Assembly (NCBI RefSeq): GCF_026810445.1
Contig: NZ_CP113949.1
Coordinates: 3,472,001 to 3,536,000 of the forward strand
Source of the DNA: Pseudomonas sp. BSw22131
GTDB taxonomy: Bacteria; Pseudomonadota; Gammaproteobacteria; Pseudomonadales; Pseudomonadaceae
Direction: 5' to 3'
Length of the DNA stretch: 64,000 nucleotides
Shown here: one piece after another, positions 49,393 through 58,715 of the stretch
Layout: every line of letters starts with the position of its first letter
How positions within the stretch are numbered: the stretch's first letter is position 1
Notes under the pieces: generated by a model
What the model saw: the letters and a program-made list of their open reading frames with translations, nothing else
Database searches by the model: none
Told to the model about the DNA's origin: nothing
Position numbers and translations under genes: made by a program

Positions 49393-52300
49393 GACGCTGC
49401 TCCTGTTTTAAACTTTGAACTGCCAGATTGTGTACGATATTCATCTGCTGCGGACAGATAGTTAGCTCTATTGGGGTTGTTTATGCCCACTGGGTTTTGT
49501 AGATTCGAGGTCTTTGCTAAGCCGCCTCGATCCTCAAATAGCCGCTGCTCTAGACCTCTGGCAGTATTTTTACCGGTTTGCCCATCGCCGACAAATAGGG
49601 GCTGGGGTGCCTTATTGAAAGCTGAAGTATTAGGATATCGATATCTTAAAACATCTTCAGCAGAGTGCCCAAGCCCGGGCTTGCTCGCATATCCAATATA
49701 AGGCTTGCCATTTTTTATCCCCTCATAGGTTATGTGAGTAGCGTTTGCAGGATTACCGGCCCACCCAAGCGGATCGAGCCAACTCAAAGGGTTTACCGCA
49801 TATTGGTACAAGTTGGCACCGCCAAGGATGCTTATCGGATCCTGCGTAATAAACCGCCCCACCTCAGGATCGTAATACCTGAACGTGTTGTAGTGCAGCC
49901 CAGTCTCACCATCGAAATACTGACCCTGAAACCTTAAATTCTGCTCAACCTCGTTTACCGCCAAGGTTTCAATGGAGCCCCACGCCTTGTACGTCGCCTG
50001 CCAGACAATTTCGCCGTCGGCGTCAGTCATTTCCAGCGGCGTGCCGATCTGGTCGGTGTGGAAGTAATAAAGCTTCTCTGCCTCGCCTTCACTTTGATCG
50101 ACCCGGGCAAGCGGCGCGTAGCTGCCTGGTTCGTAAATGTAGAGGCTGCTCTTTCCCGGCTGTTCTTCGCGCAGCATCCTCAGGCCCTGCCAGAGGAAGG
50201 TTTTCTGCTCGGTTTTGCCGTCTTTTTCTGAGGTCTTGCCGATCCTGCGGCCCAGGCTGTCGTAGCGGTAGGTGCCGACACTTTCAAGCTTGCTGTCAAC
50301 CAGCGTTTCCGCTTTGACCAAACGATTTTCGCAGTCGTAAGTGAAGGTCTGCAGCTTGCCCAGCCCTACCCGCTTTTCAACCAGGTTGCCCCAGACGTCG
50401 TAGGTATATTCCTGGTCTCGCCACTGCTTGATGCGGTTGTCTTTGACGTGATCGAACTGGCTAGTGTTGAAGTTCAGCCGGTTGGCCGCCGCGTCATAAC
50501 GAAACTCTTCGCTGTCGACCAATTGCCCAGTATCACGGCTGTGGAGTTGGCCGTTGGCTTCGTATTCGTATTTGATTTCGCCGCGCAGTTTGTCGAGGGT
50601 TTTGGTCAACTCCCCGGCCGGGTCGTATTCGTGACGGCGATGGATCGGGTTGTAGGCGTGCTCGACCAGCAGTTCAGGTGTGATGCCTGGGTTGTGAATG
50701 CGCGAGAGCTTTTCCGCAGGCAACGACGATGCAAACTGCCAGCTCTTGCGACCCATGGCGTCATAACCAAAACAGCTGGTCAATTTGCCTTGGGTACGTA
50801 GCACTTCGCGGTGCAGGTCGTCGCGCTCCATGTCGCTGATCAACTGACCGTCAAGGTTCAGTTGGTGCAGGTGGCCGCTGCCGTAGTACAGGTGATTCAG
50901 GTGCTGGCCAGTCGGCAACGTCAACGTGGTCAGGTTGCTCAGCGGATCGTATTCGTAGGCCAAAGCGCCTTGGGGTGGTCTCTTTGGTCAGGCGGCCCAG
51001 CAGGTCGTAGGCGAAATCCAGTTTCTCTGCCGCCACACCCAGCTGTTTGCCGATGCTGGAAGGCAGACGCTCGATGCTGAGCAGCCGATCTGCCTCGTCG
51101 TAGGCGTAATCCTGACGGGCGTCGCTGTTAACTTTCGCCACCAGGCGACCAATCTGATCGCGCTCAAATTCCGTCGTGCGTTGTGGCCGTTCAGCACGTT
51201 CGCCGTAGCCGGTTTCTTCAGCCTGAGTCAGATACCCGCCGACGTTGTAGGCGAAACGTCGGGTCAGGTTGTCGATGCGTTGTTCTTCGATCAAACGATC
51301 CGAGGCGTCGTAGGCAAATCGGTAAGCAGCGTTGTTTTCGTTGACCAGCGCGGTTAGGCGAATCGCCTTGTCGTACTCGTAGCTGATGCGCTGGCCCTTG
51401 GCGTCCTGTCGGCTGGCAGGCAGTCCGCGTGCAGTACGCAGCAGACGCGTGGTCTGGCCTTTGCCGTCTGTGTGCGTCAGGACTTGCCCAAGGGCGTTGT
51501 AGGTAAACGACTCGGCGGTGCCGTCCGGGTGCTCGATGCGCAACACTTCGCCGTCGGGTTTGCGCTCAAGGGTTGTGGTCTGATCCAGCGCATCGGTCAC
51601 GGCAACCAGGTGCTGGCGCTGGTCGTAACGGTAATAGGTACTTTTGCCCGAGCAGTCTTGAAAACGCTCGACCTGCGCCAGGGTGTTCCACCACAGGTAT
51701 TTGGATTTGCGCGTGGCGTCGATGATGGTGTGAGGCAGGCCATCGTCGCTGTTGAGGTATTCGGTGGTGTGGCCGAGGGCGTCGGTTTCGGTGATCAGGT
51801 TGCCTTTGTCGTCGTAGCGGGCTTTCCAGACGCTGCCGTCGGGGTAACTGACCTGCGTCACCAAGGTGGTCAAGTGGTGATACTGATAGGTGATCTTTCG
51901 ACCGAGCGGGTCGGTTTCTTCGACGAGGCGTGCGTAATCGTCGTATTTGAGCTCGACAGTATTGCCATCGGGCAGCGTGAGACCGGTCATGTTGCCGGTT
52001 TCATCGATGTCGATAACGTAGCGCTCGCCACCGAAGTCACGGCTCGCGATCACGCGATGATCAGCGTTGTAGTGAATTTCCAGTTCACGCCGAGCAACAT
52101 CGGTGGCCCAGGTGACGCGGGCCTTCACGTCATAGCGAAAATGAAAGTGCTCGCCGTCACTGGTCCAGTGCTCGACCACACGGGGCTGACCGTCGATGGT
52201 TTCCCAACGGTAATTGCAGCTCAGGCCCAGCGCGTTGCTGTGGCTGACCATCACGCCTTCGGCGTAGCTGAACCGGCGCATGGAATCGCCATTGCGATTG

Positions 52301-53583
52301 ATCACTTCGATGAGCTGACCGTTGTCGTCGTAGCGGTACTGGACGAGGGTTTCAACGGCTTCGTTGTCGACGACGCGTTTGACGTCGGTCAGGCGCCCCA
52401 AAGGGTTGTCGTAATGCAAATGCACCCGCACGCCGCCCGTTGCGCTGATGTCTGTAAGGGTGCCCTCAGTGGTCCGGGTGAAATGCAGGTAGTGGCCGAG
52501 AGCATTTTCGATCCGTTGCAGCGGTACTTCAGCGTTGTCGTCGGGGACTTCGCCGAAGTAGAAGAAGATGTTGTCGAGGGTTTGTAGGAGGTAGTGACCG
52601 CCCTCGGTGCAAACCAGATAGACCTGCTCATGAGGGTTGTAAATGCGCTCGCCGGGCTGAACATTTACAAACGGAACGCTGCGACCCTGATTGTCAGTAA
52701 GGTAAACAAACCCGCCGCTTCGGCGCAGGCTCTGCTCCCATGGCAGCACCCAACCTTTACCCAATACGCTTTCCACAGTCAGGTCGCTGGCGTAGAAGCG
52801 TGACCACTCAATGGGCATCAGGCCCGGAAGGCTAAAGTCTGTTTCATCGGGGATGACTTTACGTCCGGTGGTGGTGTCGACAGGGTTGCCGGTCTGGCCA
52901 CCGACGGCGCGGTCTATGACAGGGCCTATGACGTACCGGCTGGCGACTTCACCTGCCACGAACCCTGCCGTGAACTTCATGACACAAGGCATGATTGCCT
53001 TCATGCCTGCCTGGCTGCCCGCCTTGATCAATTGCGCGATGCCGCCCGCGGCACCTGCGATGGCCATGAGCACGTCGACAGTGGTGCGCAGCCAGCCAGG
53101 GATTTCGTCATCCACCGGTAAATACCGGTGGGTACCACCGCCAATGAAAACGTTGCCAGAACCACTTGAGATGGTAGCGCCGCAGGTGATCTTGTCCCCT
53201 TTGCGCGCCGCAGCGGTGCTGTTGATGAAGACGTTGGTCGACCCTTCAGCAACTTGCACGGGGCCTGGGTGTTTGTCGCAGGCACCAATACTCTTTTCGA
53301 CGTGGGCAGCTTTTCGGCTGTTCACGAACACATTGTCAGACGCCGTGACAATGGTCCCGGAAGGTGAGGAAAACATCTTTCCTATCGCCTCCCCCGCAGC
53401 TGTCAGCAGGCTACCGCCCACGCCGGCCGCGAGCCCTGCCAGCAGCGCCACACCGAATCCGCAGGTGAACGTTGCGATAGCAACCGTCGCAACCAACGCA
53501 ATACCGAGTGCTGCGCCTATCAGAAACCCTCCGAGCGCACTGGTATGGGAAATCTCGTCACCGAACCTGGCCGCTTCGAACAT
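49386..53583 (-). pseudogene. rhs: Rhs A: prePAAR-PAAR Rhs effector with GIY-YIG-type toxin, 2-base deletion in core
   Basis: Main vgrG-linked effector, ~1,399 codons if the frame is mended. Order: prePAAR (AARFGDEISH, residues 4-13), two membrane segments (~18-60), PAAR (VFVNSRKAAH, VFIGGGTHRYL), YD-repeat shell, tip GRFITQDPISILGG, then a ~120-residue toxin. The toxin has GKPYIGYASKPGLGH, ARGLEQRLFED and NPVGINNPNRANYL, the strand, arginine/glutamate helix and asparagine of a GIY-YIG nuclease. The frame breaks near 50972-50976, where CTTGGGGTGG stands for CTTGGGGCGTGG in the sister copies, so the shell (50851-53583) and tip-toxin (49386-50963) lie in different frames. Either it is inactive, or the reference or a strain variant is affected; the start (CAGGAG upstream, after the chaperone stop) is sound. 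Confidence 0.88.
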
Positions 53584-53588
53584 GAGCT

Positions 53589-54056
53589 TTACTCCTGTTC
53601 GCTGGCGTCGGTATTGGTCACGCTAGGCTCGCGGGGCTGGAAGCTGGCCAGCAGATTAATCCAGTCCTGATTCTGCTCGGCACTGAAGTCGGCCTGCGCC
53701 GTTGTCGAAAAGATGATCGCGCGCCCTGTCTCGATCAGAAAGGCAGCCTGACGTTGATAAAACGGCCGGCCATCCGTCATGTAATACGCATCGATCTGGA
53801 CGCCCTCGATAGGTGAGGACGCCGACACGGAAACAGTCTTTTTGCCCAGCAGCGTGTAGCCGCGCAGCTTGGAAGCAAGCATTTTGACCTGTCGATCCAC
53901 GTAGGATTTGAGCACTTCGCCAGGCAGCAGCATGTCTCTGGAAATGGTGATGCTCAGGGGCGCCGGAACACTTGCCCCCAAGACGAACATATTCACCGTG
54001 CGGTCTTGAAAACCTGTGGGCAGCGCGATGCTTCCTTCCTGCAACTCGTAATCCAT
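53589..54056 (-). CDS. Eag-type chaperone (DUF1795/DcrB fold)
   Basis: 155 residues. The DUF1795 pattern is clear: EGSIALPTGFQDRTVNMFVL, SITISRDMLLPGE and the end DWINLLASFQPRE. Eag chaperones shield the N-terminal membrane segments of prePAAR effectors and load them on VgrG. The Rhs A start codon lies five bases after this stop, and Rhs A has the prePAAR motif, so the pairing is direct. A 31-codon copy of its end lies in front of Rhs E. Confidence 0.9.
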   Translation of the reverse strand: MDYELQEGSIALPTGFQDRTVNMFVLGASVPAPLSITISRDMLLPGEVLKSYVDRQVKMLASKLRGYTLLGKKTVSVSASSPIEGVQIDAYYMTDGRPFYQRQAAFLIETGRAIIFSTTAQADFSAEQNQDWINLLASFQPREPSVTNTDASEQE

Positions 54057-54095
54057 GTGATGTAAATTCCTGAAATCAACAAAAGAGATGAGCGA

Positions 54096-54674
54096 TCAGC
54101 GAACGGCGAGACCATCGAGAATACCGTCGAAATCTGCCAGCCATAGACTCAACACCGGCTTGGTCGGATCAATCACACAAGAAATACTCAGCCACTGCGG
54201 GTCATCTCGCCCTATGACCGGCACGAGAGCACCGACCAGCCGGCTATGGCGCTCGCCGTGGCCCATCACAAAATGGAAATCCACCGACTTCGCCGCGTTG
54301 CCCGCGACAGTGCAGTCACGCTCCCGAATGATCCGCAATTGTGGATAGAGCTTGCGAAACGGCTGCATGGACTCTTCGAACATTTGCGTCAGTGACTGGC
54401 CTTGGCGGACGTCACGTCGCTTGATCGTCAGGACGATAGGCTCGCCTTCATGCTCAAGCGTGGTCTGGATGTCGCGAAAATTGAAGCCGGTCGGAAACAG
54501 CAGATTGAACCCGCCGAACGAGAAACTGCTCGGTGCGTCCTGCAGCGCAATAACAGGTTCGGGCTCAAGCTCGGGCTCAGGGATAGCCACGGGCAACATC
54601 GCTTGCTCGCGTGCCGCCTCTTCCAGCGCCAAACGTTTTTCGGAAATGCGATCGTAAATACTCGTCCGATTCAT
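54096..54674 (-). CDS. DcrB-related protein (second DUF1795-like protein)
   Basis: 192 residues. A charged and proline-rich N-terminus (~50 residues, PEPELEPEPV) is followed by a DcrB/DUF1795-like domain: GGFNLLFPTGFNFRDIQTTL, VLTIKRRDVRQGQS and LSLWLADFDGIL. It lies 12 bases after vgrG and 39 before the Eag gene on the same strand. It may be another adaptor between VgrG and cargo. The N-terminal tail is unlike the short Eag proteins. Confidence 0.75.
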   Translation of the reverse strand: MNRTSIYDRISEKRLALEEAAREQAMLPVAIPEPELEPEPVIALQDAPSSFSFGGFNLLFPTGFNFRDIQTTLEHEGEPIVLTIKRRDVRQGQSLTQMFEESMQPFRKLYPQLRIIRERDCTVAGNAAKSVDFHFVMGHGERHSRLVGALVPVIGRDDPQWLSISCVIDPTKPVLSLWLADFDGILDGLAVR

Positions 54675-54686
54675 TGAGCCGACACC

Positions 54687-56534
54687 TCAATCATTGACCC
54701 GCACCTCGGCACCGGTGATTTGGGTAGTACCCGAACTGACCGTACTGATCACCTTGCCCTTGATCTCAATCCCATCCGGCGTCAGCGTGATGCTGCTCTC
54801 CCCCACCTGCAGAATGATGTGCTGCTTGGCGTTGACCTGGATGAACTGGTTATCGACCTGAATCGTCAATGAGCCTTCCTGAACATTCATCACTGTGTCT
54901 TTCTTGACGATCTCGGTGTGCGTGCCGTCGACAGTCACCAAGCGGTTGTTGCCGACCTTATGGGTCTCGTCCAGCTCGATCTCGGTGTCCATGTTGCGCT
55001 CGGCGTGCAAGCTGATCTGCTCTGCACCGGCCTTGTCTTCAAAGCGAAAAGCGTTGGCCGTTCCGCCATCACCCTTCATCGACCGCGTCAAAAATCCACT
55101 CTGCGTCTTGTTCGCCGGCAGCGACCATGGCGGGGTGTTCTGGCTGTTGTACAGGCTGCCCATGACCAGAGGACGGTCGGGGTTGCCATCGAGGAAAACC
55201 ACGACCACTTCGTCGCCAACCCGCGGGATCTGCATGCTGCCGAAACCACCGCTGGCGCCGGACTGTGCGACGCGGACCCAGCAGGAGCTTTTGTCGTCGA
55301 ACTGGCCGTAGCGGTCCCAGTGGAATTGCACTTTTACGCGACCCATTTCGTCGGTGTAGATCTCCTCGCCGGGTGGGCCGACGATGATTGCGGTTTGGGG
55401 GCCGGAAATTGCTGGTTGGAGCAAATCCATTTGTGGACGGAATTTTATTTTTTTTCTTACGCAATAAAATTTGTTGCCGTAACCGGCCTGGCTTCCCGAG
55501 GTGTAGTTGTTACTGCCCCGGTGCTCGATGCTCATCAACAAGAACTGCCGATCATCGGCCGATCCTGAGTCGTGTTCATAATGCTGCGTCAACTCAAACG
55601 TATAACCCGGACGCATTGCACGGCAGTTGCTTGAACCCACAAATGTCTTGCCCTTGAGTTCAAGCGCCTCAATGCGGTTGCGCACCAAAGTTTCTCCATC
55701 CTCAGGCGTGCCGTGTGTGTACTGCCCCATGTAGTCGAAAATTTCGTAGGACGGGACATCTCCTTGTTGGTTGAGGCTGTTCATTGTCACGGGGAGGCGA
55801 TTACCCGGCTGCCGGTAATCAAACGTTTGCACAGAGATCTTGCTGGCCTGGAATTCTCGAGCAGACGTCCAGTGGGTGATGGAGTCTGCATTTTCAGTGA
55901 CCGACGCTGTGTGGAAACGCACCTGCGGCTGCTCTGGCAGCGGCGTAAACACAGTAGAGTCATCCATGATGACGAGGGTGTGACTGTCGGCCGTGTGCTC
56001 GAAGTAGAAAAACAGCCCTTCCTGCTCTAGCAATCGCATGACGAAGTGACTGTCACTCTCGCGGTACTGAGTGATGTAGCTATGAGGTTTCAAGGTCCGA
56101 TTGACACGAAACTCATATTTGGCAAGGCCTTCATACCGACTGAAAACCTTGGTAATTACGTCCTCGACAGTCTGATCCTGGTAGATCTGAGAGTCGTACC
56201 GCTGCGCAATCAGGCTCAACCATGAACCCACATAGGCTGAGTAGCTCGACATGCCGCCATCGCTGCCGTTGTTCCCGAAGCTCAGCACGTGGCCGTTGAT
56301 ATAACGGCTACCGCCGGTGGCGAGTTGGATTTCAATCGTCGCCGCCTGCCCGATGGCGGACTTGAGTTTTACGCTCGCGTCATCGGAAATGAGATCCAGC
56401 TGAAACCCGAAATCAGTCGACAGACCTTCACTCCCGGCAAAGGACTCAAGCAACAACTCCTGGCCACCCTTGAGGGCCATAGTCAGCTTGAACAGGCGCC
56501 TGTTCTGTGCAGTAAAAAGTGACGAGAGTTCCAT
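54687..56534 (-). CDS. vgrG: Type VI secretion spike protein VgrG
   Basis: 615 residues from MELSSLFTAQNRRLFKL at 56534; a longer frame to 56642 overlaps the upstream gene and is unlikely. The gp27-like part (residues ~1-380) includes LLEQEGLFFYFEHT. The gp5-like OB fold has IVGPPGEEIYTDEMGRVKVQ and FHWDRYGQ, with the conserved DEVVVVFLDGNPDRP. The C-terminal beta-helix (residues ~500-610) ends without an extra toxin domain. VgrG tips the Hcp tube and carries PAAR effectors. The first 768 bases are duplicated at 59391-60158. Confidence 0.93.
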   Translation of the reverse strand: MELSSLFTAQNRRLFKLTMALKGGQELLLESFAGSEGLSTDFGFQLDLISDDASVKLKSAIGQAATIEIQLATGGSRYINGHVLSFGNNGSDGGMSSYSAYVGSWLSLIAQRYDSQIYQDQTVEDVITKVFSRYEGLAKYEFRVNRTLKPHSYITQYRESDSHFVMRLLEQEGLFFYFEHTADSHTLVIMDDSTVFTPLPEQPQVRFHTASVTENADSITHWTSAREFQASKISVQTFDYRQPGNRLPVTMNSLNQQGDVPSYEIFDYMGQYTHGTPEDGETLVRNRIEALELKGKTFVGSSNCRAMRPGYTFELTQHYEHDSGSADDRQFLLMSIEHRGSNNYTSGSQAGYGNKFYCVRKKIKFRPQMDLLQPAISGPQTAIIVGPPGEEIYTDEMGRVKVQFHWDRYGQFDDKSSCWVRVAQSGASGGFGSMQIPRVGDEVVVVFLDGNPDRPLVMGSLYNSQNTPPWSLPANKTQSGFLTRSMKGDGGTANAFRFEDKAGAEQISLHAERNMDTEIELDETHKVGNNRLVTVDGTHTEIVKKDTVMNVQEGSLTIQVDNQFIQVNAKQHIILQVGESSITLTPDGIEIKGKVISTVSSGTTQITGAEVRVND

Positions 56535-56605
56535 CGTTTCAACTACTCCTATATCCGGTAACACGCGATCAGGCATTACAACCTGCGCGCCAGAATCATC
56601 GAAAA

Positions 56606-57337
56606 TCAGATACCCGACGACTTGCGCCAGGAAGCGACCCACTTAAACAGTCTTCTTATCCAACAGCGACTGCGAGCTTCACGGATCTCGTCGATTTGCA
56701 TGAACGTGTAGGGCACGGGCATTGTTTTTTGTTGCATGCGAAGAGTGCGTAGGCCTCTGATGCGATCGCGAGCATGGATCAGCGTTGCAATGCACCCAAA
56801 TGCGAAGAGTAGAATGATTAGGATGCTTGTAGTAAATGGAGTGACTGACCTTATCACTGAACCAGCGACCAAAGTACCAAGACCTGCAATCACACCCCAC
56901 TTTAAACTGGATGTATTGGACGCAGCAGAAGCAACCTTGTTGCCAACAATATCAAATGGAAATTTTTGCGTAGGCGTCAAATAAATAACACCATACAGAA
57001 TAGCGATGAAGCCGAACAACAAGCAGGCGACGCCCCCTCCCTCCAGACGCGATCTACCCAATTCATCCGTAACCACGGTATAACTTACCCAAGCGGGTGC
57101 AAGTGCCAATAAAAAAATCATTAGAGTAAAGTAGCTCAGCGCGAACACAGTGTAGCTCTCACACCAATATCTCAAATACAACATATAAACAAAAACAACT
57201 ACTGAGAGCAGTCCGTAAACCCATCCATCTCCAGGCAAGCGACAGACACCGATCAAGCCAAGGAAAAGGGAAAATATAAGTATCACTAGCGAGATCTGCT
57301 TGACAGTACGCGCATCTGGATCATATATCGTACTCAT
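56606..57337 (-). CDS. Six-helix membrane protein, candidate immunity to the 336-aa protein
   Basis: 243 residues with about six hydrophobic segments, among them SLVILIFSLFLGLIGV, GLLSVVVFVYMLYLRY, FTLMIFLLALAPAWVSY, GVACLLFGFIAILYGVIYL, GVIAGLGTLVAGSVI and SILIILLFAFGCIATLI, and a basic cytoplasmic tail (VPYTFMQIDEIREARSR). The start overlaps the upstream stop as ATGA. A paralogue at 60229 stands in the same position beside a remnant of a related upstream gene. A polytopic membrane protein paired with a hydrophobic effector is the usual plan for membrane-acting T6SS toxins. I do not recognise the family. Confidence 0.65.
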   Translation of the reverse strand: MSTIYDPDARTVKQISLVILIFSLFLGLIGVCRLPGDGWVYGLLSVVVFVYMLYLRYWCESYTVFALSYFTLMIFLLALAPAWVSYTVVTDELGRSRLEGGGVACLLFGFIAILYGVIYLTPTQKFPFDIVGNKVASAASNTSSLKWGVIAGLGTLVAGSVIRSVTPFTTSILIILLFAFGCIATLIHARDRIRGLRTLRMQQKTMPVPYTFMQIDEIREARSRCWIRRLFKWVASWRKSSGI

Positions 57338-58344
57338 TTGAGCAACCAGTCCTCAGCATCTTTATCCCAGCCATATTTGGCCATTGCATGCTGGGCTAGT
57401 AATCCTGCCCCCCAACCAACCGCTATAACTATTATGAGAGGCGCACCCGTCAAACCAATCGCAAACGTGACAGCGGCACCTGCCACAAACGACACGGCAT
57501 TAGTGGGCTGACTCTCTGCGGACTTTCTATAAAACTCTTCATTGGTAGTGGAACTAGTCCAATCGAGATACGCTTGTGGCCCGACCGCCAACGCGGCGCC
57601 AACCGTGCCGCCTGTTAATAATTTTAGGCCACCTCTCGCAGCATTGGCGTGCAGATAAACTCTTTTGCTAAGCTCGCCTTGCACTGCTGCGGCAGGGATA
57701 GTCACAGCCGGTTTCCCAATCTCGCCCAAGATCTTATAATCTTTTGATTCAAGGGTCAGTGGTATCTCCAAAACTAACTGTCCAGCTTTGCGCAACACCT
57801 TAATCCGTCCCTTTAGAATTTTTCCCGCTTCATTAACATTTGGGCCACCCCTGCGACTGGCCCACTTACGAAGTTTCGTACGTTGCGCTGAGGTCAAGTC
57901 AAGCATATCTGATAATTTTTTAGTTTTAGCTGCTGCCATTACGAGTCCGGACGCGCTCGCGATGGTTCCTGGAATGTTTCCAGGAGAAAACATTAAAGGC
58001 CCAATCGTCGGGATTGCCGCTGCTGCTTTTTGCAATGATTGAAGAGCTTCGACGGAGACATCTTTTGCACCCTCCATTACCTTCAACAGTTCCCTGAGGA
58101 GAAGAGCCGAGCTCTCGGCTTCCGCAGAACTCATATCTTGATCTGGCGATGAAAGCTGGCTTATTAGTAGCAGCGCCGCGGTGTAATTATCAGTAACGTA
58201 CAGTCCCGCGAGGTTGGGAGGGCGCATGTAAAAATTCATTGCTGTTTCGCCTGCGAATCCCTGCTGTCCGCCTCCGAGCAACCCAGGTTGCCTGCGGTCG
58301 CATCGCAGCGGTGCTGACGTTGGAGGCGTCAAAAAGTTAGTCAC
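57334..58344 (-). CDS. Candidate membrane-acting T6SS effector, unknown family
   Basis: 336 residues. The N-terminal ~70 residues are polar, then come helical stretches, a hydrophobic region at ~108-135 (IPTIGPLMFSPGNIPGTIAS), a middle part rich in K and R (~150-180), and two glycine-rich hydrophobic segments, LLTGGTVGAALAVGPQAYL and VAGAAVTFAIGLTGAPLIIV, near the C-terminus, ending KYGWDKDAEDWLLK. No enzyme motif is visible. Glycine-zipper-like helices suggest insertion into a membrane. It overlaps its neighbours on both sides by ATGA. A second copy survives only as a C-terminal remnant at 60976-61232. Alternative: a structural or adaptor protein for VgrG. Confidence 0.6.
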   Translation of the reverse strand: MTNFLTPPTSAPLRCDRRQPGLLGGGQQGFAGETAMNFYMRPPNLAGLYVTDNYTAALLLISQLSSPDQDMSSAEAESSALLLRELLKVMEGAKDVSVEALQSLQKAAAAIPTIGPLMFSPGNIPGTIASASGLVMAAAKTKKLSDMLDLTSAQRTKLRKWASRRGGPNVNEAGKILKGRIKVLRKAGQLVLEIPLTLESKDYKILGEIGKPAVTIPAAAVQGELSKRVYLHANAARGGLKLLTGGTVGAALAVGPQAYLDWTSSTTNEEFYRKSAESQPTNAVSFVAGAAVTFAIGLTGAPLIIVIAVGWGAGLLAQHAMAKYGWDKDAEDWLLK

Positions 58345-58715
58345 GAGTGTCCCCTCACCTGCCGCTTGATCGGAGGCAAAAACTCGCTACCAGTATGTCT
58401 CTTAGTCCTTGACGAGTTTCTAATGCTAGCCGTTTGGAAATTGCAGACGTCAGAGAAATAGGTGCTAGGGCGCACCGATTGGCACAGAACGGTGGTGGCG
58501 ATATCGCCGCCGGTGGTTCCTGCCTCGGCGGTAGTCGACTTGACTCCAACGCCAGGATTCTCACAGACCGACAGCAGCATGCAGCCGTTGGCCTTAAATA
58601 AAGCTTCCCATTCTGAGCAGGGTTCAAGGAGAACCTTCCCTTGACTGACAACGCTTACCAAAGGGTACAACCCCCTATTCTGAGGAAGTAGCAGTGGAGC
58701 CAGGTCCATCATCAT
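58341..58715 (-). CDS. Small cysteine-containing protein upstream of the effector candidate
   Basis: 124 residues from the first of three ATGs, with a strong AAGGAGATTTAC site. Its TGA overlaps the start of the 336-aa gene (ATGA). It contains CSEWEALFKANGCMLLSVCE and a glycine/alanine/threonine-rich middle (STTAEAGTTGGDIATTVLCQ), then a basic tail. I looked for PAAR or DUF4150 motifs and found none that convince. Its place ahead of a candidate effector suggests a delivery adaptor or a PAAR-like cap, by inference only. Confidence 0.5.
   Translation of the reverse strand: MMMDLAPLLLPQNRGLYPLVSVVSQGKVLLEPCSEWEALFKANGCMLLSVCENPGVGVKSTTAEAGTTGGDIATTVLCQSVRPSTYFSDVCNFQTASIRNSSRTKRHTGSEFLPPIKRQVRGHS

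Noticed and set aside
50960..50985. Programmed ribosomal frameshifting in Rhs A
   Set aside because: There is no typical slippery heptamer or downstream structure at the site, and the sister copies have two more bases, so a plain deletion is simpler.
27441..53583. Regularly spaced similar sequences that might suggest a CRISPR array
   Set aside because: The repeats are long protein-coding YD repeats and whole Rhs copies, not short direct repeats with unique spacers.
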